A stretch of 60,000 nt of DNA from Pseudoalteromonas sp. NC201 (GTDB lineage: Bacteria; Pseudomonadota; Gammaproteobacteria; Enterobacterales; Alteromonadaceae), in contig NZ_CP022522.1 in assembly GCF_002850255.1 (NCBI RefSeq), forward strand, positions 3,757,501 through 3,817,500, in the 5' to 3' direction. The translations under genes were made by a program, and so were the position numbers. Shown piece after piece: positions 56,386-60,000 of this stretch (position 1 is its first letter; each line of letters starts with the position of its first letter). Below the pieces are notes generated by a model, which searched no databases, was not told the origin of the DNA, and was given only the letters and a program-made list of their open reading frames with translations.

Positions 56386-57000
56386 CTACATCCAGTCTGC
56401 ACTTCGGATAACACCGACAGCTAACCCTTCAATGGAGAAATTTTGATGTTCTAGATCTACTTCAATCGCTTTAAATTCTTCATTCTCAGCATGTAAAAAA
56501 ACTTTCTTTCCTTTCTTTTCAAGGCGTTTAACAGTCACATCTTCTTCTACACGAGCAACTATCACTTGCCCATTTTCTGCCACTTGAGTTCTGTGAACAG
56601 CCAATAGGTCACCATCTATAATACCAATATCCTTCATGCTCATACCATTAACTCTCAAAAGGTAATCAGCATTAGGTTTAAAAAAACTAGCATCTACATT
56701 ACAGTGGCTTTCTACATGTTGCTCTGCCAAAATAGGCTCACCAGCAGCAACACGACCAATAATAGGCAAACCAAGTTGTTCTGATTCATCCTCTACAAGT
56801 CGAATCCCTCGGCTTGCGCCTGGGACCATTTCGATAACTCCCTTTTTCGCAAGCGCTTTCAGGTGCTCTTCCGCTGCATTTGCACTCTTAAAACCCAAAG
56901 CATCAGCTATTTCAGCACGAGTTGGAGGCATGCCTGTATCTTTTATGAATACTTTTATTAATTCAAAGATTTGTTCTTGTCGTTTTGTTAGAGGACGCAT
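56386..57000 (-). CDS. lexA: SOS repressor LexA
   Basis: 204 residues from the ATG at 57000 (an earlier ATG at 57015 is open, but the family N-terminus RPLTKRQ and the second SOS box favour 57000). An N-terminal winged helix is followed by the self-cleavage site Ala86-Gly87 in RVAAGEP, then the protease domain with Ser121 (GMSM) and Lys158 (VKRLEK). All residues match E. coli LexA within two positions. It represses SOS genes until RecA* triggers its cleavage. The gene lies downstream of the rrn terminators on the same strand. Confidence 0.97.
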   Translation of the reverse strand: MRPLTKRQEQIFELIKVFIKDTGMPPTRAEIADALGFKSANAAEEHLKALAKKGVIEMVPGASRGIRLVEDESEQLGLPIIGRVAAGEPILAEQHVESHCNVDASFFKPNADYLLRVNGMSMKDIGIIDGDLLAVHRTQVAENGQVIVARVEEDVTVKRLEKKGKKVFLHAENEEFKAIEVDLEHQNFSIEGLAVGVIRSADWM

Positions 57001-57003
57001 TAA

Positions 57004-57019
57004 CTGGTATTCCATACAG
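57004..57019 (-). promoter_or_regulatory. Second LexA box, overlapping the lexA leader
   Basis: On the minus strand CTGT-N8-CCAG, one base off the consensus, like the second box of E. coli lexA. It lies 4 nt before the chosen lexA start. Confidence 0.7.
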
Positions 57020-57030
57020 TGGTTTATTTA

Positions 57031-57046
57031 CTGTAAGTATATACAG
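57031..57046 (-). promoter_or_regulatory. LexA (SOS) box
   Basis: Perfect CTGT-N8-ACAG with an AT-rich centre (CTGTATATACTTACAG on the minus strand), centred about 38 bp before the lexA ATG and overlapping the predicted -10 element. It gives autoregulation. Confidence 0.93.
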
Positions 57047-57063
57047 CTCAAAAAAAATCGCAA
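57036..57063 (-). promoter_or_regulatory. Predicted lexA promoter
   Basis: TTGCGA (-35, 57063-57058) and TATACT (-10, 57041-57036) are separated by 16 bp. The -10 element is within the LexA box, which fits repression by occlusion. Confidence 0.65.
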
Positions 57064-57315
57064 ATGTTTCTTTCTTCGCCATATTTTAAGTGTATTTATT
57101 GATAGCATTAATTAGATCAGCATTAAACAAGAATCGAAGTCTGTGCTTCAGAGCATAACCTACGACTCTACGAAATAAGGATTATTAAGATTTAGGGCTG
57201 ATAAATCACCTCCTACCATTTTGCACTGTGCTGATACTGTGGTGGGAGCGCATTTACTTAGGTTTAGAAAACCTGGCGAGGCTTTTTATATATCAAATTT
57301 CTATACCTCAAATAG

Positions 57316-57347
57316 CAAAAAACCCGTCGCTTGCTACAACGGGTTTT
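57316..57347 (-). terminator. Distal rrn-type terminator
   Basis: Nine-bp stem (AAAACCCGT with ACGGGTTTT) and six T on the minus strand. Its sequence is closely related to the two terminators nearer the 5S gene. The region from 57064 to here holds no gene. Confidence 0.8.
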
Positions 57348-57390
57348 GATGTACATGGGTGTTCCACATTATTTTTGAGCCGAAACTTTC

Positions 57391-57687
57391 ATTGCAAGCC
57401 ATCGGCGGGTGAACCACCTCCCACCATGTTACACTGTGCCTATACTGTGGTAGGAGCGAGTTTACCTCGCGAGGTTTTTTCGGAATTTCATTGCAACCCC
57501 TCGGCGGGTAAACCGCCTCCCAGCATGTTGCACTGTGCCTATACTGTGGTAGGAGCGAGTTTACCTCGCGAGGTTTTTTCGGAATTTCATTGCAACCCCT
57601 CGGCGGGTAAACCGCCTCTTAGCATGTTGCACTGTGCTGATACTGTGGTGGGAGCGAGTTCACCTCGCGATGTGTTGATTGGCTTGT
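57391..57687. repeat. 99-bp tandem array with REP-like palindromes
   Basis: Three consecutive units with starts at 57391, 57490 and 57589; the last two are nearly identical and the first more diverged. A further decayed copy lies at about 57205-57290. Each unit holds two hairpins in opposite directions: GGCGG-GTAAA-CCGCC, and GCGAG-TTTAC-CTCGC in the context GTGGTAGGAGCGAG. The latter is strikingly like the GTAG-headed REP elements of Pseudomonas. An ORF runs through only because 99 is a multiple of three. Confidence 0.8.
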
Positions 57688-57725
57688 GAGGCTTTCTATA
57701 TCCCGAAATTATAACCCCCAAACAA

Positions 57726-57758
57726 CAAAAAACCCGTTGCATCTCTGCAACGGGTTTT
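57726..57758 (-). terminator. Middle rrn-type terminator
   Basis: Thirteen-bp perfect stem (AAAACCCGTTGCA with TGCAACGGGTTTT), 4-nt loop, six T on the minus strand. It is the strongest of the three. Confidence 0.9.
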
Positions 57759-57846
57759 GATGTACATGGATGTTCGAATGTCGATGAAGTTCATGGATGA
57801 ACGCTTTTCATCAACCTCTTATTTGGCCCTGGCTCGCTACGAAGTA

Positions 57847-57944
57847 GGATGTTCTCATTTTTTAAATAGAGAGTCACATGGGTGATCCACACTATCATTG
57901 ACCGGGGCCGACCCTTCGGCTGTTTTGTTTCACTTCTGAGTTTG
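57847..57944 (-). pseudogene. Decayed 5S rRNA copy
   Basis: On the minus strand, AACTCAGAAGTGAAACAAAA, then ATGATAGTGTGG, CCCATGTGA and GAGAACATCC follow in the same order as in the 3' half of the intact 5S gene at 58084-58199. There are about 20-nt insertions at two places, and the 5' half is replaced by unrelated sequence. It cannot fold as 5S and is taken as a relic of a duplicated rrn end. Confidence 0.7.
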
Positions 57945-58042
57945 GGTGACGAGAAACCGAAGCACCGCTTCGCAGTTCGAGGAAGTGAGCACAAGGACGC
58001 GCGAAGGGGAGATGCTACATGGAAGTACTTTACCCCAAGCAG

Positions 58043-58076
58043 AAAAAAACCCGTCGCATTACTGCAACGGGTTTTT
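58043..58076 (-). terminator. Proximal rrn terminator
   Basis: Fourteen-position stem with one mismatch (AAAAACCCGTCGCA with TGCAACGGGTTTTT), 4-nt loop, long T-tract on the minus strand, beginning about 8 nt after the 5S 3' end. Confidence 0.92.
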
Positions 58077-58083
58077 CTTATAA

Positions 58084-58199
58084 GGCCCTGACGATGTTCT
58101 ACTTTCACATGGGAAGCCCACACTATCATCGACGCTGTTTTGTTTCACTTCTGAGTTCGGCATGGGGTCAGGTGGGTCCAAAACGCTATGGTCATCAGG
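58084..58199 (-). rRNA. rrf: 5S ribosomal RNA
   Basis: About 116 nt on the minus strand with the conserved segments ACCATAGCG near the 5' end, CCATGCCGAACTCAGAAGTG, GATGATAGTGTGG and CCCATGTGAAAGTAGAACATC. The 5' CCTGAT pairs with the 3' GTCAGG to form helix I. The ends are estimated to a few nt. A 117-nt spacer follows the 23S gene and contains no tRNA. Confidence 0.92.
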
Positions 58200-58316
58200 A
58201 AATTCTGTTCATTAATGAAGTATCCTTCATTAATATAAATCCGGAAAAAGCTATTAAATTCTTTGTCTACTTTAGTCTATTAACTTCTGTCGCTTATAAA
58301 CCACTTTGGCGTTGTA

Positions 58317-60000
<1,684 letters not shown>

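Noticed and set aside
57391..57687. CRISPR-like regular repeats
   Set aside because: The 99-bp units are contiguous and lack unique spacers; no cas genes are seen.
57228..57689. 153-residue open frame with internal repeats (HCNPSAGKPP...)
   Set aside because: It arises because the 99-bp tandem repeat unit is a multiple of three and lacks stops. The DNA is palindromic, noncoding and lies between rrn terminators.

Overview
The window looks like a core chromosomal segment of a marine gammaproteobacterium of the Alteromonadales, most likely Pseudoalteromonas. This rests on gene content, moderate-to-low GC, gene order shared with enterics and vibrios (srkA-dsbA, ompR/envZ-greB-tex, bioH/comF-nfuA, gspC-N beside hslR-hslO-pckA), and an rrn operon of the expected type. 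No species-level search could be run. I saw no tRNA, CRISPR array, prophage or autonomous transposon.

Layout. 1-9.2 kb: housekeeping genes (RRM protein fragment, murI, trmA, a DUF523 gene, two tandem dsbA-type thiol oxidoreductases with srkA, ccoG, a UPF0149 gene) plus unknown small proteins. 9.28-9.49 kb: a MITE-like intergenic repeat. 9.5-20.8 kb: a complete type II secretion operon gspCDEFGHIJKLMN on the minus strand, with most genes overlapping. 21.1-24.2 kb: hslR-hslO and pckA, separated by a strong terminator and a 17-bp inverted repeat. 24.3-24.5 kb: a 64-residue peptide gene that looks like an orphan lanthipeptide precursor. 24.6-30.5 kb: a GNAT-like gene, envZ-ompR, greB and tex. 30.6-39.3 kb: a HExxH protein paired with a flagellin-rod-tail-like small protein, bioH, comF, a secreted M14 peptidase, nfuA under a likely IscR box, a MATE transporter and a polysaccharide deacetylase.

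39.3-47.8 kb is a single-strand chemosensory operon, STAS-cheY-cheA-cheW-MCP-cheR-cheD-cheB. It matches the che2 (F7) order of Pseudomonas aeruginosa. Its receptor carries three Aer2-like PAS domains and ends in a WEEF tail. 47.9-56.0 kb is a cytochrome c oxidase operon (coxB-coxA-cox11-coxC-SURF1-Trx-like-ctaA-cyoE-SCO) that includes heme A synthesis and copper delivery. An oxygen-sensor-type chemosensory system therefore sits directly beside an oxygen-reducing terminal oxidase.

56.4-60 kb: lexA with two SOS boxes, then the 3' end of an rRNA operon (5S and the 3' part of 23S, minus strand) reading toward lexA. Between them lie three related intrinsic terminators, a decayed 5S copy and a 99-bp tandem array of REP-like palindromes.

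The most interesting item is the 24.34-24.54 kb peptide. Its core has five Cys, each preceded at 4 or 5 residues by Ser or Thr, as expected for five consecutive (methyl)lanthionine rings, yet no modification enzyme is encoded nearby.
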